DNA of 64,000 bases from Phytophthora quininea. Lineage: Eukaryota > Oomycota > Peronosporomycetes > Peronosporales > Peronosporaceae. The stretch is from NCBI GenBank assembly GCA_011947345.1, contig JAAVTG010000075.1, forward strand, positions 372,001 through 436,000, in the 5' to 3' direction. This document shows positions 9,783 through 20,000 of the stretch, one piece after another. Under the pieces are notes generated by a model that worked only from the letters and a program-made list of their open reading frames with translations, did not search any database and had not been told where the DNA came from. Within the stretch, counting starts at the first letter, position 1. Each line of letters opens with the position of its first letter. The position numbers and the translations under genes were made by a program.

Positions 9783-10865
9783 CTACGCTTGGTCCACCCG
9801 ATTGTATGCGATCCCGGTCATATGACTGTGAAGTAGTCGTCGGTGTGCTTGCGCTCTCTCCCTGACTGTCATGCGCTGGTAGTCTTCTGAAGTCTGCAGA
9901 GCGGTTTCGTGGATATGGCGCATGTCGTTCACGGTCAGCGGTGATCCCGTGTAGGCGGCGAAGATGCGTGGCAAGCGCCGCGCCATGCTATTGCGGGAGG
10001 CAACGTGTGTTATCCGCCCTTGGCGAAACGACCAGATGAAAAGATACTCCACGCGATCCATCATCCGTTGCAACAGTCGTAACCACATGGATAGCACATA
10101 CGCCAGCTGCGGCGTAACCTCCACGAACGTGCGTCCCATGTGACGGGCGTTCTTGAAGTCTTGCATTACCACGCGGAACGTGAACCCGTTGCGCTGACGC
10201 TTGAAGTAGACCCAGTTACCCTCCGCGGGGATGGATCGAAGTCGAGACGTCAACCGAAGCGTCGCCCAGTCAGCTCGTAATGCTGGTTGCAGCGTGTAAC
10301 ACGCCATGAGCGCAATCCTCTGCAACGACTTTGCAAACTTGTACTTGCCCTTGGACGCTAGCACCTGATTGATACCGGCATCTGTCAGCTGGTCCACTGG
10401 CAGCCCGTTCGACTCGAGCAGTTGGGCAAGTGCGTCGGTTACCACGCCTTGCAGTTCAGGCAACGACCGGTACCGCTCTCTCTGCTCGTCTGTGAGCGTG
10501 TTCTCCGCGGGGGCCCTCTCCATGCGTCTCTTGAGTCGGTCGATCTTGCGGCCAAACATCTGCCTGGTGGCCGGGCTCACAAGATCGCCGGCTGCTTTCA
10601 TTAGCGCGACCACATGGCACCACCGGCTGTACTGTGTCCGCAGGTTGTCAGTGTCTTCAACTCGCTTGGTCACGATCCTAGTTCGGTTCAAGAAGCTAAG
10701 ATCGCGAGCCCTGCGCACGCCGTCGGCCACCGACGTCAGAAACCCGACGCGTGCATTCAGCAGCACCTTGCTCTTGGTGTTCGGGGCGAGTGCGTCTCGG
10801 ATGACCGCTTGCATATCTTCCTCTATATCTATGACAGACAAAAAGACTTGTAAGAGCTCCCGCAA
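9783..10865 (-). CDS. Tyrosine recombinase/integrase
   Basis: Intact 360-codon frame. The C-terminal half shows the catalytic set of the tyrosine-recombinase fold: Arg197 in LQPALRADW, a candidate lysine near residue 238 (DFKNAR), Arg316 in NDMRHIHE, a histidine in LLHSHMTG (346 or 348), and the nucleophile Tyr354 in AYNRV six residues from the C-terminus. The 'QPALR' context resembles eukaryotic and viral recombinases (Cryptons, integrases of virophages and large DNA viruses) more than phage enzymes. The N-terminal 180 residues are helical and would be the core-binding domain. It is transcribed away from the helicase gene across a shared 366-bp promoter region. Fold confidence is fairly high; family placement is not established. 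Confidence 0.8.
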   Translation of the reverse strand: MRELLQVFLSVIDIEEDMQAVIRDALAPNTKSKVLLNARVGFLTSVADGVRRARDLSFLNRTRIVTKRVEDTDNLRTQYSRWCHVVALMKAAGDLVSPATRQMFGRKIDRLKRRMERAPAENTLTDEQRERYRSLPELQGVVTDALAQLLESNGLPVDQLTDAGINQVLASKGKYKFAKSLQRIALMACYTLQPALRADWATLRLTSRLRSIPAEGNWVYFKRQRNGFTFRVVMQDFKNARHMGRTFVEVTPQLAYVLSMWLRLLQRMMDRVEYLFIWSFRQGRITHVASRNSMARRLPRIFAAYTGSPLTVNDMRHIHETALQTSEDYQRMTVRERAQAHRRLLHSHMTGIAYNRVDQA

Positions 10866-11231
10866 AACCTCTTACGCTATTCGTGCGCGGTCGATGCTTA
10901 CCCGATAGTGGGGATACGCGGTGACGGGCGGTCGCCAGTAGGTGGCGAGGCCGTTGTGCGGCGGTGAGTCCATTGGAATGGCGGTGGGCAGCGACCAGAC
11001 GAGGGGCGGCGGCGAGTTTGGCGGGGAGACGTCGCGCGGATACAGCAAAATCATGAATGACTATTTTGTGTTCACATACTCTTTGATAGCTCTTATATAT
11101 GACCGCCGAGACTATTTTAGGTCACACATAAAATAATTGTATAAAAACACCATCTTGAGGGAACCAGTCAAGGGTATATAAAAACAAAGTGACTGGACGA
11201 AACCCACCGATTCCCCTCCCCTCCGCGAACC
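10866..11231. promoter_or_regulatory. Bidirectional promoter region with TATA boxes
   Basis: This separates the divergent recombinase and helicase genes. On the + strand, TATATAAAAA at 11175-11184 lies about 50 bp before the helicase ATG (11232). It is flanked by a perfect 7-bp inverted repeat, CCAGTCA (11164-11170) and TGACTGG (11190-11196). A second TATAAAA is near 11140. On the minus strand, TATATAAG near 11095 faces the recombinase. Confidence 0.6.
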
Positions 11232-13513
11232 ATGCCGACGAAGACACGCTCCGTGGAGAATGCAGGCAAGACTGTGTGCATCGAGTTCTTCAACTGTGCG
11301 AGCGAGGTAGAGGAGCGTCTCCCTAGTGGGAGGCTGCTGTTGCTGAAGGACAAGGTGAGCGCGGCGTTGAATATTGTGAGGAAGACCGCGAAAGTGGAGA
11401 ACTTCTCTACACGTGGCTTCGACTATAAGCTGGAGGTGACTCAATACGCTGAGACTAAGGTGTCTATCGCAGCTTATGCTTCTTACTACTTCAGGACTGC
11501 GGAGGACCGGGCCATGATGGAGCAGTTCTTGGAGCCGGAGTGCTCGGACGTCGACGTTTGCGTGGCTGGGAAGTGCTACGACGTCCGGCTGTTTGACCTG
11601 TGCGTACTGCTGCCCAACGACTGGTTCGGAAGCGACGCTAACACGCGGGAGCTGGCCGCGCTGCTGTACATCAAGTCAGCTGCAAACAAGCCGCTGGCGC
11701 GGCGAACGTTCATGTCGCTGCTGCGAGTGAAGCTGGGCGACGCGTTTGCCTTCGACGCTGCTCAAGTCCTGTTCGACCAATCGGCGGGTAAATCCCTCTC
11801 ACTAACGGAGGACGGTGTCCAAGCGATCGCCAGAGAGGCTGGTACTGACGCTTACAAGGACTGGCGTGCAGAACAGGTGGCCGAGGAAGCTGTAGAAGCG
11901 ACCAAGCGGGAGGCGCTGGCCAAGCAGCAGAAGGAGGCCAAGGCCAAGGCTGCAGCAGCTATCGCATCAGGTGATTGGAAAGAATGGCATGATGCGAAAG
12001 AGAAACTTGCGGAGAAAAAGAAAATGACTCAAAAGGAGCTGAAGGCAGCGCTGTTCGAGGTTATACTGGATGAGTTGAAACGATTGCCGAAGGATCTGAT
12101 CCGTGCCGACAATGGTCTCTTTACGAATGGCGTATCCCGAACGCGGAACTGGGAGAGTGCTGAGGAGCTGGCGTACGCAATCAAGTCTATATACGCCAAC
12201 ATCAATAACGACAACAAGCCCGAGTACCTGAAGAAGACGGAACGTATCGTACGTTTCTCACGCAACGACCCCGTGCGAGTAATAACCTATTCGTGGTCAC
12301 TGGCAATGGGCAACAACTGTGGAGAGCGGCGTGTGAAGTTCTTGGTTCGCTTCATGGGACAGGTGGTGAAGGTGACGCTGCAGGAGATTCTGGACGAGTG
12401 TTACACGGGCATTGACTATGATATAGCCAACGTGATCCCGCACAGCCCCTAGAGTCGCATGACAATGGCTTGACCTTCAACCTCTTCGGTCAATACCAGC
12501 ACACGTATGACCCAAAGTTTGTCATTAACCAGAAGCTTGTGGACCTATGGGTCAATCATATCAAGTTCATCATCTGCTCCGGGGACCCCAAGCTGTATGA
12601 GTATCTGTTGAGCTGGTTTGCGCACCTGCTGCAGAATCCAGGCACCAAGACGCAGACGGTTCCGCTGATGAAGTCCAAGCCCGGTGCCGGTAAGAACTTC
12701 TTTGTCAACGTCTTTGCTCGCTACGTGCTCAACCCTACGCTAGCCACGGTGACGAATGACCTTGATAGGCTGACAGGGCGCTTCAACTCGATGTCCTCTG
12801 GCAAGATCTTGGTGTTCATAGACGAAGCCTTGGATACGGGCAACCGCAAGGGCCAGCAGATTATGAAGAACAAGATTACTGAGGACAAGCAGAACCTTGA
12901 GCGCAAAGGTATGGACATTATTGAGGTCGACGACTTCTGCAACTATATCATTGCGACTAACAACGACTTCAGTTCTATTGTAGAGGCCTATGACCGTCGA
13001 TACATGTGTATTGAAGTGTCTGACAGGGTATGCCCAGGAATGCCCGAGCACGACGAGTACTGGGCGCGCATGAAGGCTCTGTACACCAACGAGGCCGGTC
13101 TGCATATCTTCCACTGGTTGCTTCAACGTGACCTCAGCAAGTTCGAGTGCTTCAACCTGCCTGAGACAACCTACAAGAAGGAATTGAAGTTCAAGCAGTC
13201 GAACGTGGTTGTGCGTTACCTACTACATAAGCGGCGCGTGCTGATTGAGCACAATGACGAAGGGCGACTGCAGATGACCGACAAACAGATGTACGACGAC
13301 TTCAAGGTGTGGTGCGAGGAGACCAACCACAAGGAAGTAAACGACGACGTGTTCAAGAGCTTAGTCGTTGGATTAGGGTTCAAGTTGGTGCAGTGCCGCG
13401 TGCCCGGCTCAACACAGAAGCCTCGCTTCCGTATCCTATCACAGAAGCTGATTGGAGAGCTACTAGACCAGTACATCGTGGACGAAGCTGTTGAAGAGGC
13501 CGATGCGGAGTAA
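11232..13513 (+). CDS. Superfamily 3 helicase (D5/DUF5906-like), one apparent frameshift
   Basis: Two adjacent frames (11232-12452 and the frame from 12449 to 13513) read as one protein of about 760 residues if one C is missing from the C run at 12446-12449; the overlap leaves no room for two genes. The second part has the SF3 set: Walker A PGAGKN near 12,680-12,697, Walker B ILVFIDEA near 12,812, and sensor/motif C IIATNN near 12,950. A winged-helix-like C-terminal region follows. The first 400 residues are unassigned and contain a charged helical linker; a degenerate primase domain is possible but not shown. SF3 helicases unwind DNA at viral and plasmid-like origins, so this is probably the replication protein of the element. 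Confidence 0.82.
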
Positions 13514-13562
13514 ACAGCTAGTCAGGTGGTACACAATATTTTTTGTATGAGCCCAATATAGG

Positions 13563-13997
13563 ATGGATCCTCCGCCAGACACGCTCACACAACTGTTATT
13601 GATGTACAAATCAGAGCTTGTGCTATGCCACCAGCGTATCCAAGTGCAGATGTTGAAGATCGAGGAGCTAACCACGATGATCAATGACGTGCAGAGGGTC
13701 GACTACATCAAGTACCGGCTCATGCAGATCGGCGGGCACGACCGCGCGTTTCGGTACATCTGCAGTGACTTACGCTACAAAGACGAGCTGGAGCTGCTGT
13801 TCGACCTGCCATTTGACGAGATCTTGAAGGCATACGTTTCGATGGTCGACCGGCGCAACCGTATCGTGCACAAGTGGACCATGAGTTTGTGGGAGTCCGG
13901 CCCCGTGCCCACGTACGTACGCGCGCGTTACCAACAAAATAATAATAATTTGCCAGCTGACAATTCTCTCTCGCAGGATATACAAGCCGTCATTTAG
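13563..13997 (+). CDS. Small ORF with a HEPN-like RNxxxH motif
   Basis: Intact 144-codon frame, 50 bp after the helicase stop and 5 bp before the next start, so it appears to belong to a tightly packed gene row. The protein is mostly helical. Near residue 98 it has DRRNRIVHKW, which fits the R-x4-H active-site pattern of HEPN RNases, preceded by an acidic, leucine-rich helix as in that fold. The last 25 residues are polar and Asn-rich. The HEPN suggestion rests on one short motif and could be chance; otherwise the protein is unrecognised. Confidence 0.5.
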   Translation: MDPPPDTLTQLLLMYKSELVLCHQRIQVQMLKIEELTTMINDVQRVDYIKYRLMQIGGHDRAFRYICSDLRYKDELELLFDLPFDEILKAYVSMVDRRNRIVHKWTMSLWESGPVPTYVRARYQQNNNNLPADNSLSQDIQAVI

Positions 13998-16669
13998 GCA
14001 ACATGTTTCCGAACTTCACCAGTCTGTCCCAGCGAGAGCACGAGCGGCAGCAGCTACTAGAGAAGGTACTGCGCCGCGTGAGACAGGAAGACGAAAAGCG
14101 CGAGATGTACGCCGATGCACTGTGGGCGACGGATGCAGATAAGATGATAAGCGTGAAAACACCTGGTGTAAACACGACGAGCAGCGGTACGCAGACAGGT
14201 ACCGCAAGCACTTCAACCGGTGACGATCCCAGTGATGGCGACGGAAAAAAGCCAGCGGCGCAGGATTTCGGCAATGATAATGCAGTAAATGGTGAGACTC
14301 AGACAGACCCCAGGTACATGAATGACATGGGTACTCAAATGGATCGCTTGCACCTGACAGATGCAAGCACTGGAACAAATATGACTTCAAACGATGCAAG
14401 CACTGGGACGGATATGACAGCTAGCAGAGATGCGGCCACGCAGATGATGTATCCAAGTGCAACTGCCACTTCAACTCAAACTCCCACTGCTGTCGGGACT
14501 AATGATAACGGTACCATGACGAACCCGATTGTGATTGAGTCTGACGACGACGAATATGCAGCACCACCTGACGAGGCGGACGGCTACGAGACAGACTTAA
14601 ACGACGCATTTGATAACGATGAGGAAGAAGACGACGACTTGCCAGATCTGGGCGCGATAGACCCTGAGACGAGGCAGCTGATCAACAGGATCCACGATAT
14701 CTTCCGCGACCACCCCGATTGGGCCGAGCTGCGCATACAGCCCATTGGCCAGGACGGCCGGCCGAATCCGCTGTACTACTTTGACGTTGGAGGTATATTG
14801 GTGCACGCAGAGGATCAGGGCTGGGACGCACAGCGTTTGATCGACTGGCGACTTACGCTGCGGCAGATCCATGGCTTGTATGACGTTCGGACGGGCTTTG
14901 AGACGGGCGAGCCGTACTACGACTGGTCTGTCTTTGAAGTACACCCGCTGTTCTTTGGTGGCGTAGGGGATCTCTATACACGTCTTGGTGAGCGTGGCCT
15001 CCCCTTTAACATCCACACACACGACGTGGAGAGTGTTAACCGCTACGACTGGGGCTCTATGGCCGAGGGTCTGAGGGTAATGCTACGGGAGCGTTTTGAG
15101 CTAGATGATATGGGTCAGGAGGATGCGCTCAGTCACGTCACCGAGCACGTGAGGAGGGCTCAAGAGGACGCGCTCCGTCACGCCAACGAGCAGCGGAGGG
15201 TGCATTTTGAGGTAGATGTTATTGCTCACGAGGATGAGCTCAGTCACGCCACCGAGCGCACGAGGAGGGCTCAAGAGGACGCGTTGAGGGAGTGGTTTGA
15301 GGCAAATGGTATGGCTCACGAGGATGCGATCAGTCTCGCCAACGAACGCGCTTGGTGGGGAGAGCGGCAACGACAGATATTACGGGCAATCCAAGAGAAC
15401 CCACGTCGTATTGCGGGCATGCATCGTGGGCGTGATGACGACAATGAAACACCCGGAGATGCTCGCAGACGCAGGCCGTCCCCACCGGATCCGGAGCCCG
15501 AACATGAACTACCGGCACCAGAGCCAGAGGAGCCCGCTCCAGTCGCAGCCGCAGAGCCAGCTGCACCACGCGGTCGCGAGCGTGAGGAGGGTGAGGAAGA
15601 TGAGGAGCCGTATCACACACGAGGCGTCCGACGCAGACGGACGAATGGCAACCGCGGTACCTCGCAGGCTGATGACGAACGGCGGAGTCGTGTGCAGTTA
15701 GCTAAGATCTTAAATGATTATCGCCAGCTGATAGCGCAAAGCCAAATCGTACTGCATCCCATACTAGAGTCGAGCGATCCGTCGAACACTGGCGACGTTG
15801 CTGTGGAGTTCCAGGTTGTATACCCAAACAATCCAAACAATCCAGACGCTCCAAAACGCCTGAAGATCATCAAGATCAGTAGCGGGCGCGAGAACCCATC
15901 TCTCGACCGGCTAACAAGCTGGCACAACACACTACTCGCGCTAGTCGCGATGTGCAGAGAGCACAACATCCCTCTTGATGGCAGACTGCTTCGGTCTGTC
16001 GGCAGGAGATCACTCCGCGCCCGTTTCAACCGAGTCAGGTCGAGCATACGATACTTGATACTAGTACTGCCGTCCACAGCGCAGGCACGGACGCGGCGCA
16101 GGTTTGGCCAGGACTGTCAATGTCGGAAGCTGCCGCTCGGCAGTTTATCAGAGCCTTCTTTGAAGCGTTACCGTTGCGTGGCGTGCCATCGTTCCGGCTG
16201 CATCCGTACATCCCTGGTGACGAAGAGACGTACTGCTTGACGTGGCGTAACGACGCGCTTCGGATAAGGCGAACGGCAGGCAGGACTATGGTGTCAGGTA
16301 ACGCAGCAGAGTCTCTGAACAGGCGAATCGACTGGAACCGAACGCTAACGTCTCTCCACACCATCATAGATGGGTTTCGCAACAGTAATCGGGAGCGCAT
16401 GACTCCTCGTCAGGTAGAGGAGATAGACAGACTGCTTGGCATCTTCAACCAGGTGGCAGATGCGCATGGGATCTTGCGCTTTGCGGCTCCTCGTAGGCGA
16501 GGCCAAGGGCTGCGGGGCCGTGGTCTGCGGGGTGCTGGCAAGCCCGGTCGACCGAGAGGATCGGGTGGTGACCCGTACCAGTCCTTGAAGCGCGTGGGCA
16601 AGTACTACAACCTCAACGACATCCAGAACAGTGAGTTAGCTAGTGCATACATCTACAAGAAGCTCGTCC

Positions 16670-16673
16670 TTAA
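16670..16673. repeat. piggyBac TTAA target duplication, left
   Basis: TTAA precedes the CCCTTTGGACGCGGAG inverted-repeat end; the matching TTAA is at 20868-20871. Confidence 0.95.
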
Positions 16674-16691
16674 CCCTTTGGACGCGGAGGG
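16674..16691 (+). repeat. piggyBac terminal inverted repeat, left
   Basis: Matches the right end over 18 bp with one mismatch (G versus A at position 8). It also encodes the accidental C-terminus of the interrupted scaffold ORF. Confidence 0.93.
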
Positions 16692-16692
16692 G

Positions 16693-16734
16693 TGACTTGG
16701 AAGTGATATGAAAACGCTTATCACTTCCAAGTCA
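16693..16734. repeat. Perfect 16-bp stem-loop in the left piggyBac end
   Basis: TGACTTGGAAGTGATA (16693-16708) pairs perfectly with 16719-16734 around a 10-nt loop. The inner block GGAAGTGATA recurs at the right end (20826-20835), so these look like subterminal transposase-binding repeats. The outer strand also forms the TATGTTGAC word found inside the transposase introns. Confidence 0.9.
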
Positions 16735-17085
16735 ACATAAAATATCGTATTGATTTGAGTATGGAATAGTCTACATCAGTGTCGAAATGGCTCGTTTACA
16801 ACGACGTTGTCGCTAAGCTCTCGGACAATAATTCTCGCAACGAGGAATAGACAGGCCAATGCACCGATTTTGGCCTGAACACCCTCGTTCCGCAATTCAG
16901 AAATTCAGAAATCCAGTACGAGTGATAGATGGACTCCACGAGACTAATACCGAGTTCTCTAGCTGCACTCCACTCGCTCTCCTAGCTGTCTCGCCCTGAC
17001 TACCGGACTACTGTAGATGTATGCAAGAAGGTGAAGAGACAAAACGTTGCGTGAAGTAGTTATCGATTTCATTACAAGCAACTAA

Positions 17086-20000
17086 CTACTTGATGGCACC
17101 TCGGTCTCGGATGCGGCCACCTTTTGGCATGAACTCGCCGTTCTGCCACACTGAATGCCAGATCTGCGCGCAAGTCAAATTCGAGTTCCCCGGATGCCCA
17201 CGCACCTTGTTGCAAAGCACCAAGTAGCCCTTTCGTTTGGCAGAGCACGCTGGGCAGTAGAACATGGAGGACCCTCCTCTCTTCTTGTCCTTGGGCTTGT
17301 AAAACGAGAAGACTTTGCAGGCACGCTGCCTTGTCCGTTCGGTTCCTGAGTTTTCCCGCTTGCCTGCAAACGGGACCACACTGTGGTGTGCTAGCGCTAC
17401 CGCTGGCAACTCGACTAATTCAGAAGGTCTACCCGGCGCTGCGGCAGTCACTGCAAAATCGCTTTCTGACTGCGCAATGAGCGCTTTGTGAAGGCTTGAC
17501 AAGAAGTCGAAGTGCGAGTTCTTCTTCTTTTCTTCTCCCACAGCGACGTGTAGACGATGTATGCGTTTACCAGCGCCATGTCAGTTAGGCCAAGAAATAA
17601 GCTCTTGTAGTATTTTTTGAACCTGCGCAATAAGTACACCATAAGTCATATATGGTAAACCCAACAAGTCAGCATAACGACATCTTACCGAGTTGCTAGC
17701 TGCATCGAATAAGATTGCAGCCGAAGCTGATCATGTTGGTCAACACCACCCATGTAGCGTTGATACTCCGTCACAAGCTGCGGGCACGGAACTTCGCTGT
17801 ACACACCATTCTTTTCTCGCCGGCGAATTGTCGTCACCTCCGTCCCGACATGCGACGCTAGAAAGTAGACGTAGTTGTTGTCGCCCCACCCCAACGCAAC
17901 TAATCCAGGGTTCGACTCCGCTACCGCCATTTTGAAAGTACCTCGTGGAATCGCTTCAGGACGCTTCTTCGATGGAAACTCGACCTTTTACACCAACCGC
18001 AGCGATTCGTCTGTATTGTTCCGACGAAATTGAAGCCCATGGTGCGCAGCTGCTGTGCTAGCGGAATAGACGTGTAGAAGCGATCTGCAATAACAACGCG
18101 TCGACCTTCGTATGGAAGCCCCGAAACACACAAGCGATATTGCGGATAACAGCAGCAGGTCCGCTCTTGGTGTCCATTGACTGTGCACCTTCAGCATCAT
18201 GTTTTCTGCCAACATCCAACTCAACTCTGCAAGCAATTCGACCACAAATCATGAACACAACGTCAGCATATAGCTCAAATAGTAAACTTGACAAGTCAAC
18301 ATAGCGTACCTTTTCCAGTAGCCAGTGTCTCCGCAACAAGTCATCACACACTTGGACCCCCACTTGTGGGGCTTGTCCTTCAGGTACGTTCGCGTCGGGT
18401 TATGGCGATTCTGAGACGGAAGCATGCCCTCGTCGATTGCCACTCGCGAGCCGAGAACGTAACCTTCTTTGAATGTCTTCTCTAGTGTTGACAAGACAGA
18501 CCAGACCTTCCAGGCTCTGTCTGTGCTTGCAGCAGGATCTTCATTGTTTGTGAAGTGAAGAAAGCGTGATATTCCACGGAAACGATCGCGAGACATCACC
18601 TTCCCAAAGGTCCAAACAGGAAGAATGCCATTTTCTTGAGTAGACCAGTGCAGTTCTAGACGTTTACACGGGCTAAGCGCATGAGCCAACATCAAGCCGA
18701 CCCATTGTACAATTTCATGTGGGAATATTTTCTCGAACTTCATCAGCCGCCGCCGCAGTTGGTCGCGTTCACGCTGCTTCCGATGAGTCACCTTTGCCTC
18801 GCGCTCTTCAGCTTTTTGTAGACGTGCCTCAAACGTCTGCTCCCAGTACAGGTTTGTTTCGCTAGCGACTTGACGCCAGAACGCTTTGGGCATAAAATAG
18901 TAGAAGAGTCGCAGCGGATCTTTCGATGATGGCTGAATATCTTGCGAGGGTCCGCAATATCCGCTGTACACTTTGTCCACAAGCAGATCCTCATGTAAAA
19001 CTGCAGTTGCGTTGGTAGGGAGCACATTCCAGCCTCCGATCGCCATTGCCGCTAACTGGTTCCTATCGAAGACCTCGGATGACGCTGTCAGCATAAAATC
19101 GTTGTCAAATAGTGTTCAAGTCAGTATACGAACGATATGACAAACCTTGTACACTCAGGTGCAATTCACGTAGCTCATTTTCATCCATTAGCCTCACGAC
19201 ACGTTCAACTTCCTCTTGAACGGATTCTGAAACAGCGCTGTCTTCCCCGCTCGATTCTGTATCGTCTTCAAAGTACTCGTCCTCAGCGTTTTCTCCCGAG
19301 TCTTCTTCTCCTTCGCCATCAGACTCCAAATGCAACTCGTCATCGCCAACTACCAGATTAGGATCAAGCGAATCCGAGTTTGAGAACTCGAGCGGAGTCC
19401 TCGTAGCACGACGAGTGCGTTTTGGCGGGCTCCCGTGATCAATTCGATCGCCTTCATCTTCTCCAACGTTGGGCTCCAGCGTATAGTCTTCATTGCAAAT
19501 ACTTTCGTGGTCTTCAACAGAGCTCACCGTCCCGTCTTGTTCGTCACTCGACATCGATGCCGACCCACAATCATCGGTGTCATTCTCGTGGGATTGCTTG
19601 TCGCGTGTCGCTGCAGTACTCGCTGGAGTATCAGCACTCTCGTCGCTCGCTGTGGCAACCCTCGTGGGAATGTCAGCATAATGGGGCTGTGGTACGATGA
19701 CGTTGTCAACATTAGCCGCATCCATCATCTCCGCGTCAGCATTACTCCTTCCGGTTATGCTGCCTTCGTCTGCATTAGCCGCCGCTGTCAACATAGATCC
19801 AACCAAATATACGCAACAGGTCAGCATAATACAAACCTCCACAGTCAACATATTTTCAACATCATATACCTTCCGAAACTTGTGATGGAGTCGATGCTGC
19901 TTTTCCATCTTGAGCTGCGAACTCACATCAATTTAGTACGTTACTGTGTAAATCAGTCAAAGCCGCTTACCCGTAGCATTGTGACTGCCCCAAATCTTGC

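Larger units (their letters stand above)
8212..16669. mobile_element. Virus-like/Crypton-like element with recombinase, SF3 helicase and nuclease (minimum extent)
   Basis: Five closely packed genes form a coherent set: nuclease, iterons, recombinase, divergent TATA promoter, SF3 helicase, HEPN-like ORF and scaffold protein. A tyrosine recombinase with an SF3 helicase is typical of integrating eukaryotic DNA viruses and virus-like transposons. No capsid protein, packaging ATPase or DNA polymerase is visible in the window. Genes are separated by 5-50 bp on the right side, unlike the surrounding host genes. The right end lies beyond the piggyBac insertion, at or after 20,872. Neither terminus is defined, and whether the nuclease belongs to the same element is inferred from proximity only. 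Confidence 0.6.
14003..16695 (+). pseudogene. Large scaffold-like ORF of the element, 3' end split by piggyBac
   Basis: Frame 14003-16240 continues in another frame from about 16022 to 16695; one missing C in the run at 16020-16022 would join them into an ~895-residue protein. Residues 60-165 are disordered with repeated TQT/TQM words. Residues 175-185 (IVIESDDDE) look like a SUMO-interaction motif, followed by an acidic tract. A domain with a 'DWRxTLxxIH' helix at 225-295 recurs twice, more diverged, in the C-terminal part. A coiled-coil segment near 365-465 holds three repeats around 'EDALSH/EDALR'. The end is Gly/Arg-rich. The last seven codons and stop lie inside the piggyBac inverted repeat, so the natural C-terminus is displaced beyond 20,871. 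No known family recognised; position suggests a structural or DNA-binding protein. Confidence 0.6.

Noticed and set aside
12446..12475. Programmed ribosomal frameshift in the helicase
   Set aside because: No slippery heptamer or downstream structure is evident, and the same kind of one-base loss occurs in unrelated housekeeping genes.
16670..16734. Hairpin at 16693-16734 as a transcription terminator of the scaffold ORF
   Set aside because: It lies inside the piggyBac end and belongs to the transposon, not to the interrupted gene.
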